A stretch of 64,000 nucleotides of DNA. It comes from Siphonodentalium dalli (lineage: Eukaryota > Mollusca > Scaphopoda > Gadilida > Siphonodentaliidae). Shown here piece by piece: positions 11,886-24,029 of this stretch; position 1 is the stretch's first letter, and each line of letters begins with the position of its first letter. The translations under genes and the position numbers were made by a program. Where the stretch lies: contig CP136066.1 of the NCBI GenBank assembly GCA_032622095.1, forward strand, positions 152,288,224 to 152,352,223, in the 5' to 3' direction. The notes below the pieces were generated by a model. It worked only from the letters and a program-made list of their open reading frames with translations, ran no database searches and was not told where the DNA came from.

Positions 11886-12200
11886 AGATATTTATTATAT
11901 TACTTCGGTTTCAAAGATGGTCTATCTCTTGGTTAACGGTTAATTCCTGCAAACTATATGAATCCAAAATGGCCTTTTGCCTTCATGGAGTTCTACTATC
12001 AGGTGCCTAATAATAGTGATGATGGGGATTTATGCTGAAATTAATAATAGTTATGGCAATTTTGCTCTATGTCTCAATGCCAAATAATAGTGATTGTTGG
12101 GAATTTTCTCTAAAATAAATAATCTTGCTGACAAAATTATTAGTCACCTGACAGAAACAAGATCAAATTCTTTCTCTACTCCATAAATTTATGTTCTTTC

Positions 12201-12206
12201 AATAAA
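12201..12206 (+). promoter_or_regulatory. Candidate polyadenylation signal
   Basis: AATAAA 372 bp downstream of the PHD-exon stop codon at 11829. It is the first canonical hexamer I noticed after the stop. In AT-rich DNA this is weak evidence. Confidence 0.3.
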
Positions 12207-12639
12207 TCTGTCCCGATACAATATGCATTATACCATAAAATTTATATAAATTCAATATTAATTGATAGAAGCATTTTCCTACCAGTGTCTATGATTAATA
12301 TTTATTAATGTATACCCTGGAACACCAGTGGAAGAATCCTTAAAAGAGGACACCTCTTTTAAAATAATTAGTGTTTAGGCATACATGTAAACTTAAATTT
12401 AAAATAAAGTGTGTCTGCATCCAAATCCTATCGATCATAGATCAACCCATCAGAAAGTTGTACATACTGATATCAATTTATCAAACTCTTACTCTTTTAC
12501 GTGATTTTGTGCTTTTGAACTCACTTTATATGTTTGTATTGTTATATTCTGATGTGTTGTTACCTCCACTACATATATTTATGAACAAATAATTACTCAC
12601 ATACAACTTATCTGTTCGCTTGATATGTTAAGATAATGT

Positions 12640-15600
12640 GGGGGGAAAAGTACCATATGTTACCCTTGGTGGGATTGAAAATAACAACGTGTACCCTGTG
12701 TACCCATGACTGTAAATTAGTTCAGGGAATATGTTTTCTAATTTGTAACCAATGTAACAAGGTACTTTGAGATTATTTTTTTTTTAAGTAACAAATGTAA
12801 CTTTTAGTAATAGGTAAAGTAACCAGAAGTAACCATTTGTACCCCGTGTACCCATGGGCGTGAAATTAGTTCAGGAAATATGTTTTATAATTTGTAACCA
12901 ATGTAACAGGGCACTTTGGGATTTCTTTAAAAAAAACAAAAAAACAAATGTAACATTAACTAACCCCGTGTACCAATGGGCTGTAAATAGTTCAGGAAAT
13001 ATGTTTTCTAATTTATAACCAATGTAACAAGGTACTTTGACATTCCTAAGGGAAAAAAAATAAAAGTAACAAATGTAACATTAACTAATAGGTAACGTAA
13101 CCAGAAGTAACCATTTGTACCCCGTGTACCCATGGGCCTGAAATTAGTTCAGGAAATATGTTTTATAATTTGTAACCAATGTAACAAGGTACTTTGAGAT
13201 TCCTAAGACAAAAAATAAAAGTAACAAATGTAACATTAAAGTAACCAGAAGTAACCATTTGTACCCCGTGTACCCATGGGCCTGAAATTAGTTCAGGAAA
13301 TGTTTTCTAATTTGTAACCAATGTAACAGGGAACTTTGAGATTCCTAAGAAAAAGAAAAAAAAAGTAACAAATGTAACATTAAAGTAACCAGAAGTAACC
13401 ATTTGTACCCCGTGTACCCATGGGCCTGAAATTAGTTCAGGAAATATGTTTTCTAATTTTTAACCAATGTAACAGGGTACTTTGGGATTCCTAAGAAAAA
13501 AACATAAAAGTGACAAATGTAACATTAAAGTAACCAGAAGTAACCATTTGTACCCCGTGTACCCATGGGCCTGAAATTAGTTCAGGAAATATGTTTTCTA
13601 ATTTGTAACCAATGTAACAAGGTACTTTGGGATTCCTAAGAAAAAGAAAAAAAAGTGACAAACGTAACATTAAAGTAACCAGAAGTAACCATTTGTACAC
13701 GTGTACCCATGGGCCTGAAATTAGTTCAGGAAATATGTTTTCTAATTTGTAACCAATGTAACAGGGTACTTTGAGATTCCTAAGAAAAAAGAAAAAAAAA
13801 GTAACAAATGTAACATTAAAGTAACCAGAAGTAACCATTTGTACCCCGTGTACCCATGGGCCTGAAATTAGTTCAGGAAATATGTTTTCTAATTTGTAAC
13901 CAATGTAACAGGGTACATTGGGATTCCTAAGAAAAAAAAATAAAAGTGACAAATGTAACATTAAAGTAACCAGAAGTAACCATTTGTACCCCGTGTACCC
14001 ATGGGCCTGAAATTAGTTCAGGAAATATGTTTTCTAATTTGTAACCAATGTAACAGGGTACTTTGAGATTCCTAAGAAGAAGAAAAAAAGTAACAACTGT
14101 AACATTAAAGTAACCAGAAGTAACCATTTGTACCCCGTGTACCCATGGGCCTGAAATTAGTTCAGGAAATATGTTTTCTAATTTGTAACCAATGTAACAG
14201 GGTACTTTGAGATTCCTAATAAAAAAAAATAAAAGTGACAAATGTAACATTAAAGTAACCAGAAGTAACCATTTGTACACGTGTACCCATGGGCCTGAAA
14301 TTAGTTCAGGAAATATGTTTTCTAATTTGTAACCAATGTAACAGGGTACTTTGAGATTCCTAAGAAAAAGAAAAAAAGTAACAACTGTAACATTAAAGTA
14401 ACCAGAAGTAACCATTTGTACCCCGTGTACCCATGGGCCTGAAATTAGTTCAGGAAATATGTTTTCTAATTTGTAACCAATGTAACAAGGTACTTTGAGA
14501 TTCCTAAGAAAAAAAATAAAAGTAACAAATGTAACATTAAAGTAACCAGAAGTAACCATTTGTACCCCGTGTACCCATGGGCCTGAAATTAGTTCAGGAA
14601 ATATGTTTTCTAATTTGTAACCAATGTAACAGGGTACTTTGATATTCATAAGAAGAAAAAAATAAAAGTAACAAATGTAACATTAAAGTAACCAGAAGTA
14701 ACCATTTGTACCCTATGTACCCATGGGCCTGAAAGTAGTTCAGGAAATATGTTTTCTAATTTGTAACCAATGTAACAAGGTACTTTGGGATTCCTAAGAA
14801 AAAAAATAAAAGTGACAAATGTAACATTAAAGTAACCAGAAGTAACCATTTGTACCCTGTGTACCCATGGGCCTGAAATTAGTTAAGGAAATATGTTTTC
14901 TAATTTGTAACCAATGTAACAAGGTACTTTGAGATTCCTAAGAAAAAAAAGAAGTAACAAATGTAACATTAAAGTAACCAGAAGTAACCATTTGTACCCC
15001 GTGTACCCATGGGCCTGAAATTAGTTCAGGAAATATGTTTTCTAATTTGTAACCAATGTAACAGGGTACTTTGAGATTCCTAAGAAAAAAACATAAAAGT
15101 AACAAATGTAACATTAAAGTAACCAGAAGTAACCATTTGTACCCCGTGTACCCATGGGCCTGAAATTAGTTCAGGAAATATGTTTTCTAATTTTTAACCA
15201 ATGTAACAGGGTACTTTGGGATTCCTAAGAAAAAAAAATAAAAGTGACAAATGTAACATTAAAGTAACCAGAAGTAACCATTTGTACCCCGTGTACCCAT
15301 GGGCCTGAAATTAGTTCAGGAAATATGTTTTCTAATTTGTAACCAATGTAACAAGGTACTTTGATATTCCTAAGAAAAAAAAATAAAAGTAACAAATGTA
15401 ACATTAAAGTAACCAGAAGTAACCATTTGTACCCCGTGTACCCATTGGCCTGAAATTAGTTCAGGAAATATGTTTTCTAATTTGTAACCAATGTAACTGG
15501 GTACTTTGGGATTCCTAAGAAAAAGAAGAAAAAAGTGACAAATGTAACATTAAAGTAACCAGAAGTAACCATTTGTACACGTGTACCCATGGGCCTGAAA

Positions 15601-18600
15601 TTAGTTCAGGAAATATGTTTTCTAATTTGTAACCAATGTAACAGGGTACTTTGAGATTCCTAAGAAAAAACAAATAAAAGTAACAAATGTAACATTAAAG
15701 TAACCAGAAGTAACCATTTGTACCCCGTGTACCCATGAGCCTGAAATTAGTTCAGGAAATATGTTTTCTAATTTGTAACCAATGTAACAATGTACTTTGG
15801 GATTCCTAAGAAAAAAAATAAAAGTGACAAATGTAACATTAAAGTAACCAGAAGTAACCATTTGTACCCGTGTACCCATGGGCCTGAAATTAGTTAAGGA
15901 AATATGTTTTCTAATTTGTAACCAATGTAACAAGGTACTTTGAGATTCCTAAGAAAAAAAGAAAAGTAACAAATGTAACATTAAAGTAACCAGAAGTAAC
16001 CATTTGTACCCCGTGTACCCTTGGGCCTGAAATTAGTTCAGGAAATATGTTTTCTAATTTGTAACCAATGTAACAGGGTACTTTGAGATTCCTAAGAAGA
16101 AAAAAATAAAAGTAACAAATGTAACATTAAAGTAACCAGAAGTAACCATTTGTACCCGTCTACCCATGGGCCTGAAATTAGTTCAAGAAATATGTTTTCT
16201 AATTTGTAACCAATGTAACAGGGTACTTTGAGACTCCTAAGAAAAAAAAATAAAAGTAACAAATGTAACATTAAAGTAACCAGAAGTAACCATTTGTACA
16301 CGTGTACCCATGGGCCTGAAATTAGTTCAGGAAATATGTTTTCTAATTTGTAACCAATGTAACAGGGTACTTTGGGATTCCTAAGAAAAGAAAAAAAAGT
16401 GACAAATGTAACATTAAAGTAACCAGAAGTAACCATTTGTACACGTGTACCCATGGGCCTGAAATTAGTTCAGGAAATATGTTTTCTAATTTGTAACCAA
16501 TGTAACAGGGTACTTTGAGATTCCTAAGAAAAAAAAATAAAAGTAACAAATGTAACATTAAAGTAACCAGAAGTAACCATTTGTACCCCGTGTACCCATG
16601 GGCCTGAAATTAGTTCAGGAAATATGTTTTCTAATTTGTAACCAATGTAACAGGGTACTTTGGGATTCCTAAGAATAAAAAAAGTGACAAATGTAACATT
16701 AAAGTAACCAGAAGTAACCATTTGTACCCCGTGTACCCATGGGCCTGAAATTAGTTCAGTAAATATGTTTTCTAATTTGTAACCAATGTAACAAGGTACT
16801 TTGATATTCCTAAGAAAAAAAATAAAAGTAACAAATGTAACATTAAAGTAACCAGAAGTAACCATTTGTACCCCGTGTACCCATGGGCCTGAAATTAGTT
16901 CAGGAAATATGTTTTCTAATTTGTAACCAATGTAACAGGGTACTTTGAGATTCCTAAGAAAAAAAAAAAAAGTAACAAATGTAACATTAAAGTAACCAGA
17001 AGTAACCATTTGTACCCCGTGTACCCATGGGCCTGAAATTAGTTCAGGAAATATGTTTTCTAATTTGTAACCAATGTAACTGGGTACTTTCGGATTCCTA
17101 AGAAAAAAAGAAAAAAAGTGACAAATGTAACATTAAAGTAACCAGAAGTAACCATTTGTACACGTGTACCCATGGGCCTGAAATTAGTTCAGGAAATATG
17201 TTTTCTAATTTGTAACCAATGTAACAGGGTACTTTGAGATTCCTAAGAAAAAGGAAAGAAAAAGTAACAACTGTAACATTAAAGTAACCAGAAGTAACCA
17301 TGTGTACCCCGTGTACCCATGGGCCTGAAATTAGTTCAGGAAATATGTTTTCTAATTTGTAACCAATGTAACAAGGTACTTTGAGATTCCTAAGAAAAAA
17401 AATAAAAGTAACAAATGTAACATTAAAGTAACCATTTGTACACGTGTACAAATTCCTAAGAAAAAAAAAAAAAAAGTAACAAATGTAACATTAAAGTAAC
17501 CAGAAGTAACCATTTGTACCCCGTGTACCCATGGGCCTGAAATTAGTTCAGGAAATATGTTTTCTAATATGTAACCAATGTAACAGGGTACTTTGGGATT
17601 CCTAAGAAAAAAAAATAAAAGTGACAAATGTAACATTAAAGTAACCAGAAGTAACCATTGTACCCCGTGTACCCATGGGCCTGAAATTAGTTCAGGAAAT
17701 ATGTTTTCTAATTTGTAACCAATGTAACAGGGTACTTTGAGATTCCTAAGAAAAAAAAAAAAAATTAACAAATGTAACATTAAAGTAACCAGAAGTAACC
17801 ATTTGTACCCTATGTACCCATGGGCCTGAAAGTAGTTCAGGAAATATGTTTTCTAATTTGTAACCAATGTAACAAGGTACTTTGGGATTCCTAAGAAAAA
17901 AAATAAAAGTGACAAATGTAACATTAAAGTAACCAGAAGTAACCATTTGTACCCGTGTACCCATGGGCCTGAAATTAGTTAAGGAAATATGTTTTCTAAT
18001 TTGTAACCAATGTAACAAGGTACTTTGAGATTCCTAAGAAAAAAAGAAAAGTAACAAATGTAACATTAAAGTAACCAGAAGTAACCATTTGTACACGTGT
18101 ACCCATGGGCCTGAAATTAGTTCAGGAAATATGTTTTCTAATTTGTAACCAATGTAACAGGGTACTTTGAGATTCCTAAGAAAAAGAAAAAAAAAAGTAA
18201 CAAATGTAACATTAAAGTAACCAGAGGTAACCATTTGTACCCCGTGTACCCATGGGCCTGAAATTAGTTCAGGAAATATGTTTTCTAATTTGTAACCAAT
18301 GTAACAGGGTACTTTGGGATTCCTAAGAAAAAAAAATAAAAGTGACAAATGTAACATTAAAGTAACCAGAAGTAACCATTTGTACCCCGTCTACCCATGG
18401 GCCTGAAATTAGTTCAGGAAATATGTTTTCTAATTTGTAACCAATGTAACAGGGTACTTTGAGATTCCTAAGAAAAAAAAATAAAAGTAACAACTGTAAT
18501 ATTAAAGTAACCAGAAGTAACCATTTGTACCCCGTGTACCCATGGGCCTGAAATTAGTTCAGGAAATATGTTTTCTAATTTGTAACCAATGTAACAAGGT

Positions 18601-20387
18601 ACTTTGATATTCCTAAGAAAAAAAATTACAGTAACAAATGTAACATTAAAGTAACCAGAAGTAACCATTTGTACCCCGTGTACCCATGGGCCTGAAATTA
18701 GTTCAGGAAATATGTTTTCTAATTTGTAACCAATGTAACAGGGTACTTTGAGATTCCTAAGAAAGAAAAATAAAAGTAACAAATGTAACATTAAAGTAAC
18801 CAGAAGTAACCATTTGTACCCCGTGTACCCATGGGCCTGAAATTAGTTCAGGAAATATGTTTTCTAATTTGTAACCAATGTAACAGGGTACTTTGAGATT
18901 CCTAAGAAAAAAAAGGAAAAAAAGTAACAGCTGTAACATTAAAGTAACCAGAAGTAACCATTTGTACCCCGTGTACCCATGGGCCTGAAATTAGTTCAGG
19001 AAATATGTTTTCTAATTTGTAACCAATGTAACAAGGTACTTTGAGATTCCTAAGAAAAATAATAAAAGTAACAAATGTAACATTAAAGTAACCAGAAGTA
19101 ACCATTTGTACCCCGTGTACCCATGGGCCTGAAATTAGTTCAGGAAATATGTTTTCTAATTTGTAACCAATGTAACAGGGTACTTTGAGATTCCTAAGAA
19201 AAAAAAATAAAAGTAACAAATGTAACATTAAAGTAACCAGAAGTAACCATTTGTACCCCGTGTACCCATGGGCCTGAAATTAGTTCAGGAAATATGTTTT
19301 CTAATTTGTAACCAATGTAACAGGGTACTTTGGGATTCCTATATAAGAAAAGAAAAAAAAAGTGACAAATGTAACATTAAAGTAACCAGAAGTAACCATT
19401 TGTACCCCGTGTACCCATGGGCCTGAAATTAGTTCAGTAAATATGTTTTCTAATTTGTAACCAATGTAACAGGGTACTTTGAGATTCCTAAGAAAAAAAA
19501 ATTAAAGTAACAACTGTAACATTAAAGTAACCAGAAGTAACCATTTGTACCCCGTGTACCCATGGGCCTGAAATTAGTTCAGGAAATATGTTTTCTAATT
19601 TGTAACCAATGTAACAAGGTACTTTGAGATTCCTAAGAAAAAAAGAAAAGTAACAAATGTAACATTAAAGTAACCAGAAGTAACCATTTGTACCCCGTGT
19701 ACCCATGGGCCTGAAATTAGTTCAGGAAATATGTTTTCTAATTTGTAACCAATGTAACAGGGTACTTTGAGATTCCTAAGAAAAAGAAAAAAAAGTAACA
19801 ACTGTAACATTAAAGTAACCAGAAGTAACCATTTGTACCCCGTGTACCCATGGGCCTGAAATTAGTTCAGGAAATATGTTTTCTAATTTGTAACCAATGT
19901 AACAGGGTACTTTGAGATTCCTAAGAAAAAATAAATAAAAGTAACAACTGTAACATTAAAGTAACCAGAAGTAACCATTTGTACCCGTGTACCCATGTGC
20001 CTGAAATTAGTTCAGGAAATATGTTTTCTAATTTGTAACCAATGTAACAAGGTACTTTGAGATTCCTAAGAAAAAAAATAAAAGTAACATTAAAGTAACC
20101 AGAAGTAACCATTTGTACCCTATGTGCCCATGGGCCTGAAAGTAGTTCAGGAAATATGTTTTCTAATTTGTGACCAATGTAACAGGGTACTTTGAGATTC
20201 CTAAGAAAAAAAATAAAAGTAACAAATGTAACATTAACTAATAGGTAAAGTAACCAGAAGTAACCATTTGTACCCCGTGCACCCATGGTCCTGAAAGTAG
20301 TTCAGGAACTATTTTTTCTAAGTTTCTAAATTTGTGCTTATAAAATGTAACCAATGTACCCGACGTAACACCAGGGTACAAAAGTTG
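12640..20387 (-). repeat. Satellite array, ~145-bp unit, about 50 copies
   Basis: Head-to-tail units on the minus strand. On the plus strand each contains GTAACCAATGTAACAGGGTA, GATTCCTAAGAAAAA, GTAACCAGAAGTAACCATTT, ACCCCGTGTACCCATGGGCC and CCTGAAATTAGTTCAGG. Two neighbouring spacings measured were 145 and 144 bp; the copy number is array length divided by unit length. Units near both edges have a longer spacer with TTAACTAATAGGTAA, and the rightmost is a special end unit. Homogeneity is high in the middle. A poly-A run after CCTAAG varies in length between units, and one unit near 17430-17460 is truncated. It lies inside the proposed 13-kb element as its right arm. Confidence 0.95.
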
Positions 20388-21168
20388 TGTTGTTTGAATG
20401 TTTGAATGTTTATTTGCACATTTATACAATACAGTGTTATATAATTATATGTATACATATTTACATGTGCAGGGGTGGCATGGCCAGTACAGGCCATCTT
20501 CCTGCCACCCCTTGTTTTGCTGCGTACCAAAATTAGACATATCAAAACAGTGGCTGGCAAATAACAGAAATGCTAATTTTAAACCGAGGGAGGGAGAGAG
20601 AGAGAGGGGGGATAGAGGAGATAGAGGAGAGAGGAGAGAGATATTGCATATCATTTGGGTACAGTGGTAAACATATAATTTCGTTGGAACTAATTGGATA
20701 CAGATAATGTTGTTTGCGTCATTGATACACCCGTCGCCGTGAGATGTCAGATGGTCTGGTGGAGGTAAATTTCGTACTCAGCAGGGTTTCAATGCTTTTC
20801 ACTAAGTTTGCACAAATGACACCCTCATGAAAATCGCTTTGTTTTCGAGATAAATGTTTGAACCGCGTCAAATATTTTAATATTTTCACGATAGCTGAGT
20901 TCCTGTGTGTGATCCGCACAAAAGAGTATTTTCTGATAAAATAACATTCGGTATGGCGCACAGAAGTTCAGTTCTATAGGACCATTGTATTCAGGACATT
21001 CCAATAAGTAATTTTGCCACACTGACAGCAGGGGACGTTTTAATGTGATTACTCAATAGGTCATAGTTCAAACTTCTGCATTTCAAATCTTAAGCGAGAA
21101 TGGAGTACTTGTGATCTGCGACACTTACTGTGGTAATAGTAAATAAAATGTGTAGTTGTTGTTGTAAC
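20388..21168. other. Intergenic with (GA)n tract
   Basis: No gene recognised. A purine-rich GA/GGAGA tract lies at about 20585-20641. Two GTTTGAAT repeats follow the end of the satellite at about 20392-20409. Confidence 0.5.
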
Positions 21169-21337
21169 TTTTTTTTTAATTTTTTAATTTGTATTGAATA
21201 ACATTTGAACATACGTATACATAGCTAATACAAGTTACACCTAAATAATGCATTAATATGCAGACACACGCCTATCGCTCTGTCTTGCGCTCTCTACATA
21301 CATACCAGCTTTCATACGTAACTTACATACAATCCCG

Positions 21338-21731
21338 ACTGAGGCCACGTTCACGAACCGGGATACCTTGTCAGGGGAATACGTAGCATTTGACTTACAT
21401 GTCAAAGATTTGCTAAATATGGAGTATAAACTACGAGTATTATTTTCAGTCATTGCCGTCTATTATATATTGGACAGTTTCGAAGCCTGGAAATATATAT
21501 GCGCTCATGGAATTTTAGAGATTTCAGACATACAATATAAAACTATTTTTAAGGGTCAACTGTGTAATCGTTATTTGTGTTTAGTATCTAAAATCATATG
21601 TTCTAATGCTAAAATAATATACATTAAGAATTCAAGATATATCATTCATATGTGCAGGAATTGGCTTTAATTTGACGAATCGTGTGGAAATTTGGCGTGC
21701 AATTTGTCGAGGTGTGTGAACGTAGCCTTAG
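21338..21731. mobile_element. MITE in the LINE 3' UTR, 5-bp TSD
   Basis: The left end ACTGAGGCCACGTTCACG and the right end GTGTGAACGTAGCCTTAG are imperfect inverted repeats. They are flanked by TCCCG at 21333-21337 and again at 21732-21736, a 5-bp target duplication. The 100-codon ORF inside (21368-21670) resembles no known protein and is probably incidental. Confidence 0.6.
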
Positions 21732-21960
21732 TCCCGTGGGTGAAGGTCGGCTGTTATCGGTGGTGAACAAGTAGATATAGTTTCTTTAACAGAGTATAAG
21801 AACATTTGATGTGGGTATATATATATACACAATGGAAGTAATAATTAGTTATGTGCTCTGGTCGACATTTCTGTATTCATTCATGGCCAACTAAGGACGG
21901 CTATGAATAGTGGGAGTAATATAATAGTAGCAATAATAACATTTCTGGTGATAGGAGTAA

Positions 21961-24029
21961 TTATTGTGCATTTTCTTTCACGGCAAATTTGAACAAGAAC
22001 CAGTCTTTTTCGAACTCTTCCAATTTAAATTCACGGCGTGCATTATATTTTTCACATTTATATCGAAAGCGTAAATCTCCTTGGAATGACGAAATTGTTA
22101 ATTTTTCTGGCGTGAATTTTGTTCTATAGATATATTGTTTTACTAAGAGCCAGAATAAATTAGTGGTATAATTGTCATTTACACAGCGGGACCCAATTAT
22201 CATTATTCGTTTAGTCGCTTGCAATTTGACGTTGTTTCGGTTACCCCATGAATGTATGTCTGTCAGAAAAGTTTGAACGTGTTCACATTCCCAAAATATA
22301 TGTGATATGCTTTCCTTCTTGTCTTTGCAACGCACGCATGTATCATCTTGTCGAATTTTGGCTATTTTCAGGAAGCTATTAGTTGATATAATTCTAGAGT
22401 TAATTCTATACTGAAGCCATTGAAGCTTTGTGTCAGGCGTCGTGGAAAATGGTAGTTTATTGTATATATTCCAGTCAATTTCTTCTTCGCCTATTTCTAT
22501 TTGCCATTTTGCATGGGAAGTGGGTACATGGCAATCGTGGTTTAATATGTCATAGAAATCGCGTCCTCCGCGAGGATTTCTGAGTAGGGTCACAAAATTA
22601 TCTGGGCGGGTGGGCATCGGGCTTCGGACAATGGGTTTTGAGATTTTTTTTGAGTAAAAGATAAGCTGTCGTCGGATACTATTTAAGATAAGGAAGTTTG
22701 TACGTATTTTGTAAGTTGAGTATATCGTTTCAGTCGTATGGAAATTGCCGCTTTCTTGTAACAGATCGTGTACAAAATATATTCCCTCCTTGCTCCATGC
22801 AGCAAAATTGATAGGGCTTCCATTCATTTTTATATTGGCGTTGTTCCAGAGAGTGCATGTAGATATGTTTACATTTCTAATATTTTTTTCTAGGAAATTT
22901 GCCCATGCTATAAGTACGTCGCGCCAAAAGTGATTTTGAACCTTTTTCGCTTTACTGTAAAAATATGAATAATGATCGGTGAGGAAAAAAGGGTCTTTAA
23001 GGATAGGGAGTTCTGTCAACGGGGTCCATTTAGAGATTTTTTTCACTAAACGCCTGATCCATGTTATTTTCATGGAAGTGATGAAGTTTTTAATATCTAC
23101 CATCTTGAGGCCACCTTGTTTATAGTCTTGGCATAACAGTTTTCTCTTGACTCGGTCACGCTTGCTGCCCCACACAAAGTTAAAAAAACAATGATTCTAG
23201 TCTATGTACAAATTGTGGTTCTGGGTTGGGGAGCGATATGAATAGGTGAGTAAGTTTGGGGAGTATGAGAGATTTAATCACCGTTATTCTACCTAGCGGG
23301 GTAAGTAATCTGTGCTTCCAAATTTCAATGGATCTTGTTATGTCGTCGAATTTTTTTTCGTAATTATCTGACATTAAGTTTAAGTTTGTATTAAAGCGGA
23401 TACCAAGTAGGTCGAAAGAATCTGAAAATTTTATATTGAGGTCTGGGCATATATGCATGGTCACTTCGCCCTGTATAACAACCAATCCACGACGCCTGAC
23501 ATTTACTAGGGTTGATCCATAAACCAGAAATTTGTGCGAAAACGTCAAGAATGTGATATGCTTCTCTTACACTTGTTTCATTGCCGTCCAGGATGAGTGT
23601 CGTGTCATCTGCGTATTGGGTTAATCTGTATTCTTCACCACCGAGGGTTATACCTTTAATATTTCTATTATTTCTAACCATGAGTGCTAGCACTTCCGCG
23701 CATATTAAAAAAATATAGGGTGAAATTGGGTCTCCCTGTCGGCAGCCTCGAGCAATAATAAAATGTTGTGATATATGCCCATTAACGAGAACGGAAGAAT
23801 TTATATTTGTATAGAACACTGAAATCCATTTTTTAATCGAGTCACCGAAATTAAACATATCAAGGCATTTATGTAGAAATTTCCATGACACAGAATCAAA
23901 TGCCTTTTCAAAGTCAACGAGAAGAAGAAGCCCTGACTTATTTTTTATTTTCGTATTATAAATAATGTCATATATTAGCCTTGTATTGTCGCCGATATAT
24001 CTGCCTTTTAGGAATCCAGTCTGATCAGG
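21961..24029 (-). pseudogene. LINE ORF2, reverse-transcriptase and C-terminal part
   Basis: Reads in three frames. From 24029 down: DQTGFLKGR, the VDFEKAFDSVSW motif with catalytic Asp, GCRQGDPISPYIF, and the catalytic YADDTT at 23601-23615. A frameshift near 23445 leads to DLLGIRF and LTPLGRITVIKSLILPKL. A second frameshift at a seven-base A run (23182-23188, plus strand) leads to FVWGSKRDRVKRKLL. A Cys/His cluster CVRCKDKKESISHIFWECEH lies near 22280-22340, as in zf-RVT regions. The stop is at 21961. The two catalytic Asp residues are present, but the frame breaks and the upstream insertion leave no continuous enzyme. Confidence 0.88.

Larger units (their letters stand above)
7258..20387. 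mobile_element. Putative 13-kb transposon with satellite-built terminal inverted repeats
   Basis: The extreme ends match in inverted orientation. The left end starts CAACTTTTGTACCCTGTTGT at 7258. The right end, read on the minus strand from 20387, starts CAACTTTTGTACCCTGGTGT. The next ~120 bp also agree closely and form a unit type (with TACGTCGGGTACATTGGTTA) found only at these two outer positions. Inward, both ends pass into ~145-bp satellite units of opposite orientation, about 4 on the left and about 50 on the right. The interior (7.8-12.6 kb) holds a multi-exon gene. No target-site duplication was found next to the proposed ends (AAACATCT left, TGTTGTTT right), so the exact termini or the transposon interpretation may be wrong. 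An alternative is a satellite inversion around a gene. Confidence 0.55.

Noticed and set aside
13491-19810. Many minus-strand ORFs (up to 240 residues) encoding repeats with GYKLENIFPELISGPWVHG
   Set aside because: They are translations of the 145-bp satellite. The period is not a multiple of three, the same peptide appears in shifting frames, and ORF ends follow poly-A length changes. No start, signal or splice context supports coding.
7258-20387. CRISPR-like array interpretation of the regular repeats
   Set aside because: Whole units are repeated without unique spacers, and the context is clearly eukaryotic.
12640-20387. Bivalve pearl-type Helitron with tandem core repeats
   Set aside because: No Helitron 3' hairpin-CTRR end or TC start was seen, and the terminal units are inverted, which Helitrons do not have.
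21368-21670. 100-residue plus-strand ORF within the LINE 3' UTR
   Set aside because: Lies inside a MITE with clear target duplication; low-complexity hydrophobic composition and no domain.
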